From: Atrina japonica
Lineage: Eukaryota; Mollusca; Bivalvia; Pterioida; Pinnidae
Length of the DNA: 64,000 nucleotides
Assembly: GCA_030159075.1 (NCBI GenBank)
Contig: BROG01000249.1
Span: forward strand, 775,001 to 839,000
Reading direction: 5' to 3'
In this document: positions 23,080 to 34,762 of the stretch, piece after piece
Layout of the letters: each line of letters begins with the position of its first letter
Numbering within the stretch: position 1 is the first letter of the stretch
Program-made: the position numbers and the translations under genes
The notes under the pieces: generated by a model
The model's input: the letters and a program-made list of their open reading frames with translations, nothing else
What the model was told of the DNA's origin: nothing
Databases searched by the model: none

Positions 23080-24900
23080 TTCTTGTACTATATGGGAAAC
23101 ACAGCCAGAGTTCTAACATAACCTATTTTGTATCTTTTTTATAAACTTCTGGCAAAAAATACCCTCAAAATACCCTTTGTTGAAAACTGGGGTTATCAAT
23201 GATATAAATCTATATATATATATATTGCAGATTTCTACTTTAAAATTTGGGTTAAGGCCCCTTAAACAACACATCAGATACACACTGATTGTTTAATATA
23301 CCAATACTCATCAATTAAAATATCTACTATATCATCATTTTTGTATTGCAAAAAGAGACCATAAATGAAGGATTAAACCTGGTTTTCTAATTTTCAGTGA
23401 TTTTTGCTAATGTTTCACCCCAAAACTCCTTAACTCCTATTACTAGACCGTTAACATGTCTCATTTTGTAGGAATTTTGATAAGCATACAGGAAAACATA
23501 CACGTACCATCCGAAATACAACTTGGTAAAAATTAGGGTATTCAGAGCCTAAAGTGAAAGAAACATTTCTCAGATTTCTGTTTAAGGTATTGGTTTTAAC
23601 CTTAAAATACCACACTCAATAGACAATGACTATATAATAGACCAATAAATATTATTCCAGATATTTGTCATACAACAATTAAACTCATTGCAAAAAGCTG
23701 TAATAAATGGAAGATTATTTGAGATTTTCAAATTTTCATCAATTTTTGTTACAATCTTATGGTTTTACCCCAAAATTCTTGAACACCCCAAGGGTTAGAC
23801 TGCTAATATGGCTCATTTTATAGCATTTCTATTAAGCTTTCTGACACATATACCCTCCTTTATACCACTTGGTAAAGACTAGGGTTTCAGTGACCAACAG
23901 CCTATTAATTTACTTCTCATTTTAGATATCTGTTATACAATCATAAAACTCATTACAAAAAGTGGCAATAAATGAAAGGACTAACTGAAATTTTCCAGTT
24001 CTCAGTGATTTTTGTATTCTTTTTATGGTTTATATAAAAACTCTTAAATGCCATAAAGGCTAGAGTGCTAACATGACTCATTTTGTAACATTTTTTATAT
24101 ATTTTCAGATACCTTAAACATACCTTCCAAAATCCCCCCACAGTGGTTGTTTAATGGGTCAATACTTATCATTTAAGATATTTATCATACGACCATTACT
24201 TTCATTGCAAACAGAGGCCATAACTAAAGGATTAATTTGGGATTTCCAGTTTTCAGCAATTTTTGTTAATTTTCATGGTTTTTACCCCAATACATCAACT
24301 TTACAAAACAAAATCATTGTTGTGTTCATACTTATCATTTAAGCTATCTGCCATACAATTATTATTTTAATTGCAAAAAGATCTTAAATGAAGGATTAAT
24401 TGTTCCAATTTTCAGTGATTTTGGTTTATTTTTCTATGGTTTTTACCCCAAAACTCCTAAGTGGCAGGAGTGCAAACAAAGCTCAAGTTGTAGCTTTTTT
24501 ATAGGCTATCTCAAAAGCATATCCTCCAAAAAACAAAGCTAGGGTTATAAGTGACTTAATGTTTAATACTTTTTTTTTTTTTTACAGATTTCTATTTTAA
24601 AAAATTATTTGTTTTATCCCAAAACACCAAATTTGATAAATATTGATTGTTAAATGGGTCAATACTTGTCATTTAAGATACATGTATCTACCAAACAACT
24701 ATTACTTTCATTGCTAAAAATGGCAATACATGTACATGAAGGTTTTCTAATTTTCAGTGATTTCTGTTCATTTTCTATGGTTTTTACCCCAAAACTCCTA
24801 AATGCCCCAATGGCCAGAGTGCTAACATGACTCATTTTGTAGCATTTTTATAAGCTTTCAGAAAAACATAACCTTCAAAATTATCCCTGGGGGGAACAGG
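23080..24900. repeat. Degenerate ~250-340 bp tandem repeat, about 6 units
   Basis: A set of phrases recurs in order: 'gctaacatgactcattttgt', 'aatacttatcatttaagata', 'cattgcaaaaag', 'aaatgaaggatta', 'ttttcagtgatttttg' and 'ttttaccccaaaactcc'. The ttcagtgattt phrase or a variant occurs near 23393, 23740, 24002, 24253, 24411 and 24757. Units are heavily diverged, so this is an old array. ORFs at 23953-24141 and 24154-24342 fall inside it and are not genes. Confidence 0.8.
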
Positions 24901-25043
24901 GCTTATTGGTGGCTCAAAGACTATGTAATTGACTTATAAAATATAGACAAGGGTTCTAATGGAAATGAAAATATGATTACAACTATCAACTATCAAACTA
25001 ATTGAATAAATATCTTCCCTGCCACTACTACATCTTCTGTATA

Positions 25044-25140
25044 GTCTGATTCACATAAGATGGTGGGGTGGAGTAACCTTTTGATTATGCACTGGTGGAT
25101 TTAGAGGAGGCATGGGGGACGCACCCCCTCCCTAAAATTG
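25044..25140. repeat. Interspersed repeat fragment with inverted partner
   Basis: The first 45 bases are the reverse complement of 17859-17905 with a few differences. They are followed by gatttagaggaggcatgggg and gacgcaccccctccc, resembling the motif near 5210-5235. It probably represents the end of a transposon family with copies in both orientations. Confidence 0.55.
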
Positions 25141-26837
25141 CCCTTGTAACATTTCTGTTCTTTGAAACTCAAGTTTTTTTTTGTGAATAATTAAACTGTC
25201 AATTCCATGCGTTATTTGGGATAAAAACTAATTGCAATGTGAAAAATAACTCTCTGTGCATTTCTGGAGATACGCCCTCAGGGCAAACATACTTGTAGTC
25301 TTGTAGCATAGGACATCAGGAGGCTATATTTACATTTTCTATTCTCTTTTTTATTAATTTGTTATATACTGTTTAATTTAAAATTTTTACTATCAAACTG
25401 CTGCATTTAAAGAAAAATTAATAATGTAAATATCAGCATAAAACATGAAATAATGAAAATAATGAAAACACAGCTATTGTCCCTTTATTAACAGGTTATC
25501 TCTAAGTTGAAAAAAATCAGTTTCTACATGTCAAATGTATATAAAGCACTGTAACTGAATTGAACTGATTGCTGACATCAAGCAATCATAGTGAGTAACA
25601 TAATGCATATAACATATTGGAATGCTATTTACCTTACATATACATGTAATGTCCAAAACAAATTCACTTTCACACATTGTTATTTGCATTTTGTTGAAAC
25701 AATTTTTCATTTGCTTGTACTTCCAGTCTTTATAAGTAAACTGTTTATCATTTGTGATTGAAAATGTCAGAGAATCCTGAAAGCTTTTAAGGTACTTAAA
25801 TCATAACCCAACAAATTGAATTTTTCTTCAAACACCAATGACATGTAAAATAGATCTGATTACCTTTAAATTTCCCCAGGTTTGTTCATATCCATTGTAA
25901 ATAAACAAGATAAGTATCTCAAGTGTCTAAGGTTAGTCATGAAGCAATACATTTTACCAAGATTAAGAGGAAATGACAAATTGTAGTACTACAAATACAA
26001 ATGATAAGTTTTCATTAATGAATATTTGAAATTGATGAGACATCTTTGAAACGTGAAATGTACATTTGACTACCGGTATGTAAATGATGACAAAAGATAA
26101 GTGTAACCATCCCAAATCCTGATCAAAGTGACTATATAACATTTCCTGTTAAACAAAAATGACTGTCAGATAAATAGGCCAATAAAATGACATCTTGTTT
26201 CTTTAAAGACACATTATTGTAAATAAGATGAGGGAGGGCAGCTTTTAATATTACTTTTTACTCTCCAAAAGTGTCATGCGGGGACATATTTTTTTCTATG
26301 TCACATAGACTATGTTGTTTTAAATGAAATGAATAAAGAAATTTTGCATTCTTATACACTCTTTGCTGTCAAAAGTGTTTATCTTCTTTTTGGCAATCTG
26401 GTAATCCCTTGATCAGTTCCCAAAAGGTGCAACTATAGCTACAATTGTTTAATTGTCCATGGTAATGGCACACTTCCCGTAACCTTATCTTAAATGAAAT
26501 CAGGGACGAACCATGTGTTGTTTTTTATGTCACAGCCCTATATAAAACAAACTTTTGACGATTTTGGCAATGTCTAAAACACTGACCAGCCATGATTTCA
26601 AATAAAGTGGGAACCAACAGCAGATTTTTTCTGGATTATTTTTTTTTTATGCAGACGTCTTTATTTTTTAATTTTCAATAAAAACTGAGCGGTGCAGGTA
26701 TACTAGAGTTGCAACACTTGAAGGAATAAGATACTAAGGGAAAAACAAAGTCAAATGCAGTTACCCTCACAAAGAACTATAAAGGTGTTGCAAGTATACA
26801 CCTTCCATATCAATTTGGTTGGAATCCATTTGGAAAT
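25141..26837. other. Non-coding stretch
   Basis: AT-rich DNA with no supported gene, array or transposon terminus. A tatataaaac at about 26540 is TATA-like but has no other promoter context. Confidence 0.5.
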
Positions 26838-27117
26838 GAGTCGACCTGGCTCAGTCGGGAGTGCACTCGACACTTAATCGTGAGGTTGTGAGTTCGAGCC
26901 CAGTCGGTGGCATGTTGGTTTCCTGTCCTTTGGATGAGACAGAAAAACCGAGGTCCTGTGTCACAGTAGGTGTCTGCATGTTAAAGAGCCCTAACTACTT
27001 ATGTTCCGAGCATAGGCCAAAATTTGAAGCCCTTCACCGGAATTTGGTGACATCTCCATATGAGTGAAAGATTTTTGAGTGGGATATTAAACAATAGTAA
27101 ACAAACAAACAAACAAA
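26838..27117 (+). mobile_element. tRNA-derived SINE with conserved central domain
   Basis: The head gagtcgacctggctcagtcg matches a pol III A box, and gtgagttcgagccc 45 bases later matches a B box. The body continues with cctttggatgagacagaaaa and ccgaggtcctgtgtcac, a core resembling central domains conserved across metazoan SINE superfamilies. It ends in an (acaa)n tail at about 27095-27117. The near-complete structure suggests a full-length copy. The 26861-27067 frame is not a gene. Confidence 0.85.
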
Positions 27118-27231
27118 TCATTGATTAATGTAGAAATGAGAGCGCTATAAGAAGAAGTGGTTAGGAAAGTTAGAGGCTGCCAGAGGATCCTGAATTGCTC
27201 ACTTGGTTTTCTGTGATTGCCAACAGAAGTT

Positions 27232-27849
27232 ATTGCGTAGTCAGCTGATCTAATACAATTCTGAAATTGTTTAAATGCCTCGATCTGATTGGTCGACAAA
27301 TGCGAGCACCATTTACTCGCATTGGCTGAGGCCTCATGAATAATAAAAATATGTGCAAGTGATTTCAGACACGTAAAACCATGGGTAGGAAAGAGCATAG
27401 CGAATTCGGACTGTGGTTTTATGAGGATGGGGCTCCCTATACTGTTTGTTTACAGTTTATGACAAATTTAGGAATCTCTTTGTCAGACAGCTGTTTATAT
27501 GACAGAAAATTGTCATGTACAAATGAAGTTGTTTTAGTGGAATCTTTAAGGAACATACTCTTAGTAAGATCGTCATTGCACGTGTGGTAAACCGTCTTAT
27601 AGGGATATTGGAAGAAGTCCTTGATTTCATTACTTAAATCATTACACTGCTATGCTATATGCCTATTATATAAAAACCCACCTATCTTAACATGATCGCA
27701 TAGATTTTGTGTAGAAAAACTGACAGAAACATTTTCTTATGTCATCGAAAATGTCTTAAATTTTAAACAAAAATGCACTGCTTGCAAACACCACAAATTT
27801 TTCATGTATATGTATATAGATATAATTTCAACCTACTAAAACATGTGTA
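27232..27849 (+). repeat. Dispersed repeat family A, copy 2 (uninterrupted)
   Basis: Partner of 21071-22078 without the hAT-like insert. It carries a clear hairpin, aatgcgag / ctcgcatt, with a 9-base loop near 27300-27325, nested in gcctc/gaggc-type flanks. Both strands have short open frames (27087-27398 minus, 27381-27590 plus) that are only partly shared with copy 1. The SINE ends about 115 bp before it. Confidence 0.85.
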
Positions 27850-29388
27850 ACTTGTACGACATGGTCATTATTAACTGTTGAAGATCTATTTTTTTATTCA
27901 TATTGTAAAATTATACTTGGGTTATTTTTCTATGGCCAAAAACTCAAAATCATTTCCGTGCCCTTTCTGTATCCGTAAAAAATTGTCAAGAAAACAAATA
28001 ATTTTTCCTAGTGGTATGGGTCAATAGATCTTTTTGGAGTTGTTCCTTTCCGTTACAGTTTGTCATAAAAGGACAAAAATTCAGAGAAAAATTCGGACAG
28101 CACCACTTCCAGTTAAACATTTTATCTTATACATGCCCTGGAATCTAGATTACCATGCAGTACTAGATGCCAGATGTGAAAAGCAGCCTACCAGAAAATT
28201 ATGACACTTGTAGTTGCAAGCAAAAATTCTAACATCTATCAACAATTAAATCCTAGGAAAAGAAATGAGACAAGTTATCATTGAATGTTGTCAATGTGAA
28301 CATTATGAAACCAGAAGCGATCTTGCCCGGCATTCTGTTAAAGTCACATGATATGAACACAAACTATTCCAACAAAACTGAACAAAATGGAACAACCCGA
28401 AAAAGCGTACATAACGGGTATTCGTGATTCCTACCTGGAATATTGATCCAGCCCAGGTAGTTTTTCTTTGTGCTTGAGAACTAAGTCATCAGTGTAACCA
28501 TAATTCCTACGTTATTGTGTACAAGTCAGTACAATGATGGGTACGACTCTTCCAACTGTTTTGGTTATAAGTCAGTCAAGTGTAAGCATGACTTACCGGT
28601 AACCAAAGAGGCTATGAGATGAGATGGGTACAAATTGAGATGGGTCCGAGTTTACCAACATTCCACAAAGAAGTAAACATACAGGAAGCAACCAAACAAA
28701 ACACAAAATACAGAAAAAGAAGAGAGATAGAATCGATAAAGAAATTGTGCTGTACGTTTAGGAACAGAAACAGAGCATTGAAATGTTTTGAGGAAGGAAA
28801 TGAAGCTGAAAACAAATTAATAATTTGCCATCCTATTTTGAATTTCCCCTGAAGAAAACTCAATCTGTTCAATCCTTTTCTTTTTATCTTTTTAACTTGA
28901 AAGTAGTATAAGTTTTTATTTTGAAAAATGAATTATTGCAGTTTTCGGTGAAATACTTCCCACAATTTGACATACATTCATGTTTTACATACTTTCCGTA
29001 TCGATGTAACAGCAGTGAATGGTACACGTGCGATCGCTAATTAGGGTTTTTATCACTTTGTTTTTATCATTTTCTGACTAATTGCAGTGTATGTGTGCAC
29101 TAGTTTTGATTAGAATGTCTTTAAATTGTATAATGTGTGAATCAGAGAACTTTTTACGTTATTTCATGTTCATTTTAAAGGGTCATGGGCCTTTTAAGCC
29201 GTAAAAAATTATTAAAAAAAAAACATGGTGGCACAGGAGATTTTAATTGGAAAGAACTTGTTCGACTTTTTTGCTCTGATAGGCTAAGTGTTGAGCGCCA
29301 TTACTTTTTTACTATCAATTTATCTCCCAGTAGCAAGTGCATCCATCTATCCTAGACCCTGATTTCACCCCTGAACATCAATATTGCC
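27850..29388. other. Non-coding stretch with two candidate minus-strand splice donors
   Basis: No gene recognised. On the minus strand, gttaccg|gtaagtcatg (exon end 28597) and ttccag|gtaggaatc (near 28431) are good donor matches. Either could end a 5'UTR exon of the cyclooxygenase gene, but nothing confirms this. The overlapping 77- and 86-residue frames at 28612-28872 lie on opposite strands and have no known domain. Confidence 0.4.
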
Positions 29389-29406
29389 GGGGGGGGGGGG
29401 GGGGGG
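29389..29406. repeat. Poly(G) tract, 18 bases
   Basis: An uninterrupted G run in AT-rich DNA, ending in catggcatt. It has potential for quadruplex formation. The length is uncertain because homopolymers are error-prone. Confidence 0.9.
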
Positions 29407-30545
29407 CATGGCATTATTATTTTTTTTATGAATATTATTGTCTATGTCTCCCAACAGAGTATTTACCATGCAGAGCACTGCAGTGACATACACTTATACT
29501 TGTAATGTTACCTGTAGCCATTACATGCTTGTCAGTTTTCTGTCTTCCTTGTAGCTGTATTTAAAATTGTGAGAATTAAAGTGCAAGATAAATTAATTGC
29601 AAATTTAAATCTAAGACTTGTTTGAAAAGAGACATAAACAGAAGAAAGGAATGCATAGAGAGAGAATAAAAGAACGTTAATGGGAAATTATAGCTGTTCA
29701 TGTTAAACTTAAAAAATTACAGACAGAGAAAGAGAGAGAAAGAATTACAACCTAGTAAGGAGACAAACCTTTAGTATTGGTGAGTACCTCCAGGTGAGTG
29801 ATTACACCAACTCTTAATTTCCCACCTGAATATACTGACGAATTTAGCAGACAAACCTGTAAAACCTGACAAATATCAGGTACAACAGGTACACTTAAAA
29901 TGCACCGATCTTAATCCAGTGACTTACAAATGGATCCTTTAACAAAATAGATTTCTGCATTTGTTGGTTGAAAATAATAAAATATGACTATAAAGCTTTG
30001 TAAACAGAACATGAATGTAAGCTGACAACAAAAGGTACTGCTGTGTAATAAATATATCAGTTACTTATACACATGTAGTTGGGGTATATTGTGTATCTTG
30101 TGTTAGCAAGTCAAATTCAACTGGGTCATAGACAGAAATGACAACTCAGATCATAGGATGATTATACTAAAGTGTCAAGCCAACAATTCACCTTCAGTTG
30201 CAGTGGGAGAAACTAGACAAAGGTACATAGACACAATACTACGCTGGAAATCAATTTCTTAGTAAAATAATTCTTTACCTCCTGTACTCTTCCAGTTCCG
30301 TGTGTGTAATTAGATTTAAAGGAATAAACCAACAAACCTATTTTATATATGAATGCCTATAAAATGCCATGCATCATTGAACAGTTGAAATAAAAAATCA
30401 CTAGCCTGATACATTCCAAAGCAGTGGTAACATGTTAAAGGTTATTGAAGCAAAACTCTTATACTACTGGATATGACTTGACCATTGTCAATTTGTTAAT
30501 GTGTCTCAGCATGCTAAAATGCACTGGGATATGATGGTGTATAAG
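29407..30545. other. Non-coding stretch
   Basis: AT-rich, with no gene, array or transposon end seen. A purine-rich patch (agagaaagagagagaaag) lies near 29725. Confidence 0.5.
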
Positions 30546-30671
<126 letters not shown>

Positions 30672-31060
30672 CATTTCTGCATGTGCACACACATACAAAC
30701 ACACATACATGCATTAACACACATGTGCAAACACACATACACATATAAACACACAGACACACACACATAAACACACAGGCACACATAAACACACAGGCAC
30801 ACACACACATGAACACACAGGCACACACATAAACACAGGCACAGGCACACACACACCCATAAACACACAGGCACACACACCCATAAACACACAGGCACAC
30901 ACACACATAAACACACAGGCACACACACATAAACACACAGGCACACACACACATAAACACACACATAAACACACAGGCACACACACACATAAACACACAG
31001 GCACACACACACATAAACACAGGCACACACACATAAACACACAGGCACACACACATAAAC
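30672..31060. repeat. CA-rich minisatellite
   Basis: Imperfect units of 24-30 bp built from aaacacacaggcacacacac and acataaac repeat about 14 times. This array abuts the compound microsatellite and probably grew from it. Confidence 0.93.
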
Positions 31061-31065
31061 ATTAA

Positions 31066-31853
31066 TTAATATTCAAATTTCTATGAAAAATACAAACTTA
31101 AATCATACATTCATGTACATGTAGATCACTCAAAAAATGTTTTTCAATTCATGCAGTGGTTCTGGAGAAGAAGATTTTAAAAGATGGTACCTTATGGAAC
31201 TATTTTGCCTGACACGGATCCACCCCATGGCCGATCTGGCTGAAAACTACATGTACAAACTTGGTAGTTGCTTCCTATAAAGTTTTATCAAAATTTCTTC
31301 AGTGGTTTTGAAACTAAAGCTGATAGTGTGAAAAATGCACACATACACCCCCTTGTTTTACAGTGTTAAAAAATTCATAAAAATTCTAGAAAGTAAAGTT
31401 TCACAAAATTCTTGCACAAAAACATTTCTTCACCTAATTACAAGTAAAACACATTTAATGAATGCATCAAAGTAAATACAAGGGGAGATAATCAAGGAAA
31501 TCATGCAAAAATTAATGAAAATGACAAAGTCTAAAAAGACCTTAACAACACATAAAAAATTAATATTCTGATTTCTTTGAAAAAAACAAACTTGAATCAC
31601 ACATCCATGTAGATGTAAGAAACAATCTGTTTTACAATTCATACAGCAGTTCTGGTGAAGAAGATTTTTAAAGTGAGGTACTTTTTGGGATCTTTTGGCT
31701 AATCTGGCTGAAAACTATAAACTTGGTAAAGGACTCTGAACACTTGCTTCCTGTCAAGTTTCATCAAAATCCCTTCAGATGTTTCAGAGAAGAAATCGAA
31801 AATATGAAAAGATTATGGACGGAATGACGCCTTTGAATCAGGTGAGCTAAAAA
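31066..31853 (+). repeat. Interspersed repeat with 'caggtgagctaaaa' terminus, two half-copies
   Basis: Two diverged versions of one module (31072-31300 and 31567-31800) share 'gcagtggttctggagaagaa' or 'gcagttctggtgaagaag', then gatctggctgaaaact and acttggta. The second ends gaatcaggtgagctaaaa at 31852. A third copy is at 54285-54955. This is a family I associate with bivalve genomes. Confidence 0.75.
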
Positions 31854-33418
31854 GGACTATAGATCGAGGATTTTCTCATTTTTGAAGTAAGCCGCACTGA
31901 CAGTAACTTCATGATTACGTCTTCCAGTAAACAATCCTGATAAACAACCATAAAATGCCAGAAGATGGCAGTTTATTACTTGCATTTAATATTGGCTTAA
32001 ATGTTTGTATTCTTATTATAGTTTCAGTTTATCTAATTCCTATAAAGAAGTTGAATTTTTTTTTTTCAACAGTTTGAACTTAAAAATAAGGAAAACTAAC
32101 ATTCTTTAAACATCTACATATACATGTAAATTTAACTTTAAAATGTTAAATAATTTAAATAGATTTCAAAACTTAAAAACAACATTCAGAGCAGACATAT
32201 TTTCTGTGTGGATACATATCAACATTTAAAGTAGTGTGATGTGATCAGTCTTATCCCTAAAGTATCATAGCAAATATACACAAACCTCTTTATTCTTATA
32301 ATACGTAGTTTAAAATTGAGCATTCCTGCACAATAATTTTACTCATTTTCTTATTTAACAACTAGCTAAAAATTTATCAGATGAGAACAATGAAAATAAT
32401 AAATTCTCACCTTTCCTGTGTTAACTCATGCAGGCTATCTGATATGGGTATTTGATTGTAATTAGTTATGATGTATATATATTATGGTATACCATTGGCT
32501 GTCCGTCCGTTCATGTCTGCCAATAATTTTATTTCAACTTTACGAGTCATGAAATATTTTTACACAATGTTTGATTCCACAAAGGCTAGGTAACATTTGA
32601 TTTTGAATATTTTGACTTTGGTCATTATTGAGTTCTGGGACTTCAATCGTTAAAATTTGTTGAAAATTATACATGTCCAACAAAATATCATGTTTGACAC
32701 GACCATCGTATCAAATATTAACGAAATAAAAGCTATAGTCAAAGTCACATTAAATCATAAATTTTGAAGTCCTTTTGTAAAGCAACCAATTGCCAAAAAA
32801 AAATAAAACAAAAAAGTATATCCTATACCTTATCATCAGATAGTCTATTTTGTATGATTATTTTAATTTAAAGTTTTGTACAAAAAATCTCTTTGTTAGA
32901 GTTATGATGGAAATAAATTAGGTCACATGAGGCTTCATTAATTTTCATCATAATGAAGGGAAACAATTTTTGTTTTGGTTTTTCTTCCTGTAATATGATG
33001 GTACCGGAAATACATCTTTCAGTCTTATACAAATAAATGCTCCCATTCTTTCATTTTCACTTTTGCAAGTAAAAAACATGTGCATGGCGTTGTGCACTTT
33101 TTAATTACCTCTGTAGGGTATAAATCATTGTTAATATTTCAAACAACAAGGATTTATTTCATTTGTCATTGGTATGGGTAACTTACTCAGAATACGTAGA
33201 ATACCGCTTAGTAAAAATTTAGAGGTTACTATCAACCATTTAATTCTAATTAGCCAAAACGACTAGACACACTCAATCTGATCTAGACTACAGCAGCCAT
33301 TTTAGACAATGAAAAGGTATAGATACCAAAAGTACTAACAATATTATCCAGAACACAGTATACAAACTTTGTGAAATCTATCAAACACCAAGCTCTGGAA
33401 AATTCTGAGGTAGAATCA
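31854..33418. other. Non-coding stretch
   Basis: No gene seen. A minus-strand donor match, aggaaag|gtgagaat, lies at about 32404-32410. The tail of a repeat with gtccgtccgttcatgtctg is at about 32500. Confidence 0.45.
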
Positions 33419-33628
33419 GGTGACATGGAGGAAAATGGGCACTTAGGTAATATAGAGGAGGGGGCACTTAGGTGACATGGAGCAGAGGGCATGCACTTAG
33501 GTGACATGGAGCAGAGGGCATTCACTTAGGTGACATGGAGCAGAGGGCATGCACTTCAGTGACATGAAGGAGAGGGCAGTTTGGTGACATAGATGAGAAA
33601 GCATTTACGTGACATACAAGAGATGGCA
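33419..33628. repeat. 30-bp minisatellite
   Basis: About seven units contain ggtgacatggagcagagggc and atgcacttag, decaying rightwards. An isolated unit recurs at 33706-33729. Because 30 is divisible by three, a minus-strand frame stays open across it; this is not a gene. Confidence 0.92.
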
Positions 33629-33729
33629 ACCCCAGCTACCTGTATGATCATGAGCACCTACCACTAGTCCATACCTGGTTGTCTAATTCAAAACAGGATT
33701 AGGATTAGGTGACATGGAGGAGAGGGCAT

Positions 33730-34149
33730 TCCCTGCTGATTGGTCAAACAGAAAACTCAAAATCTCAGTTAGTGAAACTTGACAATTGAAAACAAGGTTA
33801 TTATACTGACCTGACAAACAAATCCGCATAGCACATGATCAGATCAATTTTAGAGAGACATGATTACTACATGTATGTGTGCATGCAGGTGAAAAGTGTT
33901 ACTATCTAAATGTAGAAAGCTTACATTACAAAAACCAAAATCATCATGTTTGTTAATTGTATTGTTCCTCATCTGTAAACTGTATCGACACTGAATGAAT
34001 TATGTACAAGTTAGGAAAGACATGTGTTGAATTTATCATTATTACATTTAATGATCTACTGCACTGTAATGGTGCAGTATTACATTGTACAACTGAAAGT
34101 GGGATAAAAAGTGAAATGATAAACTAGCAATTAAGTTCTTGCCATCATT
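33730..34149. other. Non-coding stretch
   Basis: Nothing recognised between the two minisatellites. Confidence 0.5.
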
Positions 34150-34762
34150 TCTGATACAAACTGAACCACATGAGATGTTAATAGAAGTTCAATATTAAAG
34201 ACTCTTTCTTAAAGTTCTGAACACAGACTGAACCACATGAGATGTTAAATGTGGCTCAATAAAGACTCTACAACAGGTTCTGAACACAGACTGAACCACA
34301 TGAGATGTTAAATGTGGCTCAATAAAGACTCTACAACAGGTTCTGAACACAGACCGAACCACATGAGATGTTACAAATGTGGCTCAATAAAGACTCTACA
34401 ACAGGTTCTGAACACAGACCTGAACCACATGAGATGTTAAATGTGGCTCAATAAAGACTCTACAACAGGTTCTGAACACAGACCGAACCACGGAAATGAG
34501 GTTAAATGTGGCTCAATAAAGACTCTAACAACACAGAAAACACAGACCGAACCACATGAGATGTTAAATGTGGCTCAATAAAGACTCTACAACAGGTTCT
34601 GAACACAGACTGAACCACATGAGATGTTAAATGTGGCTCAATAAAGACTCTACAACAGGTTCTGAACACAGACTGAACCACATGAGATGTTAAATGTGGC
34701 TCAATAAAGACTCTACAACAGGTTCTGAATACAGACTGAACCACATGAGATATGCCTGAATA
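34150..34762. repeat. 63-bp minisatellite, ~9 units, AATAAA in each
   Basis: Units contain gttctgaacacagactgaac, cacatgagatgttaaatg and tggctcaataaagactctac. Every unit places an AATAAA hexamer on the plus strand. The period of 63 (21 codons) keeps a minus-strand frame open at 34502-34744, which I do not regard as a gene. One unit near 34490-34540 is rearranged. Confidence 0.95.

Noticed and set aside
28612..28872. Pair of ~80-residue ORFs on opposite strands
   Set aside because: Neither has a recognisable domain or splice context beyond a nearby donor-like site.
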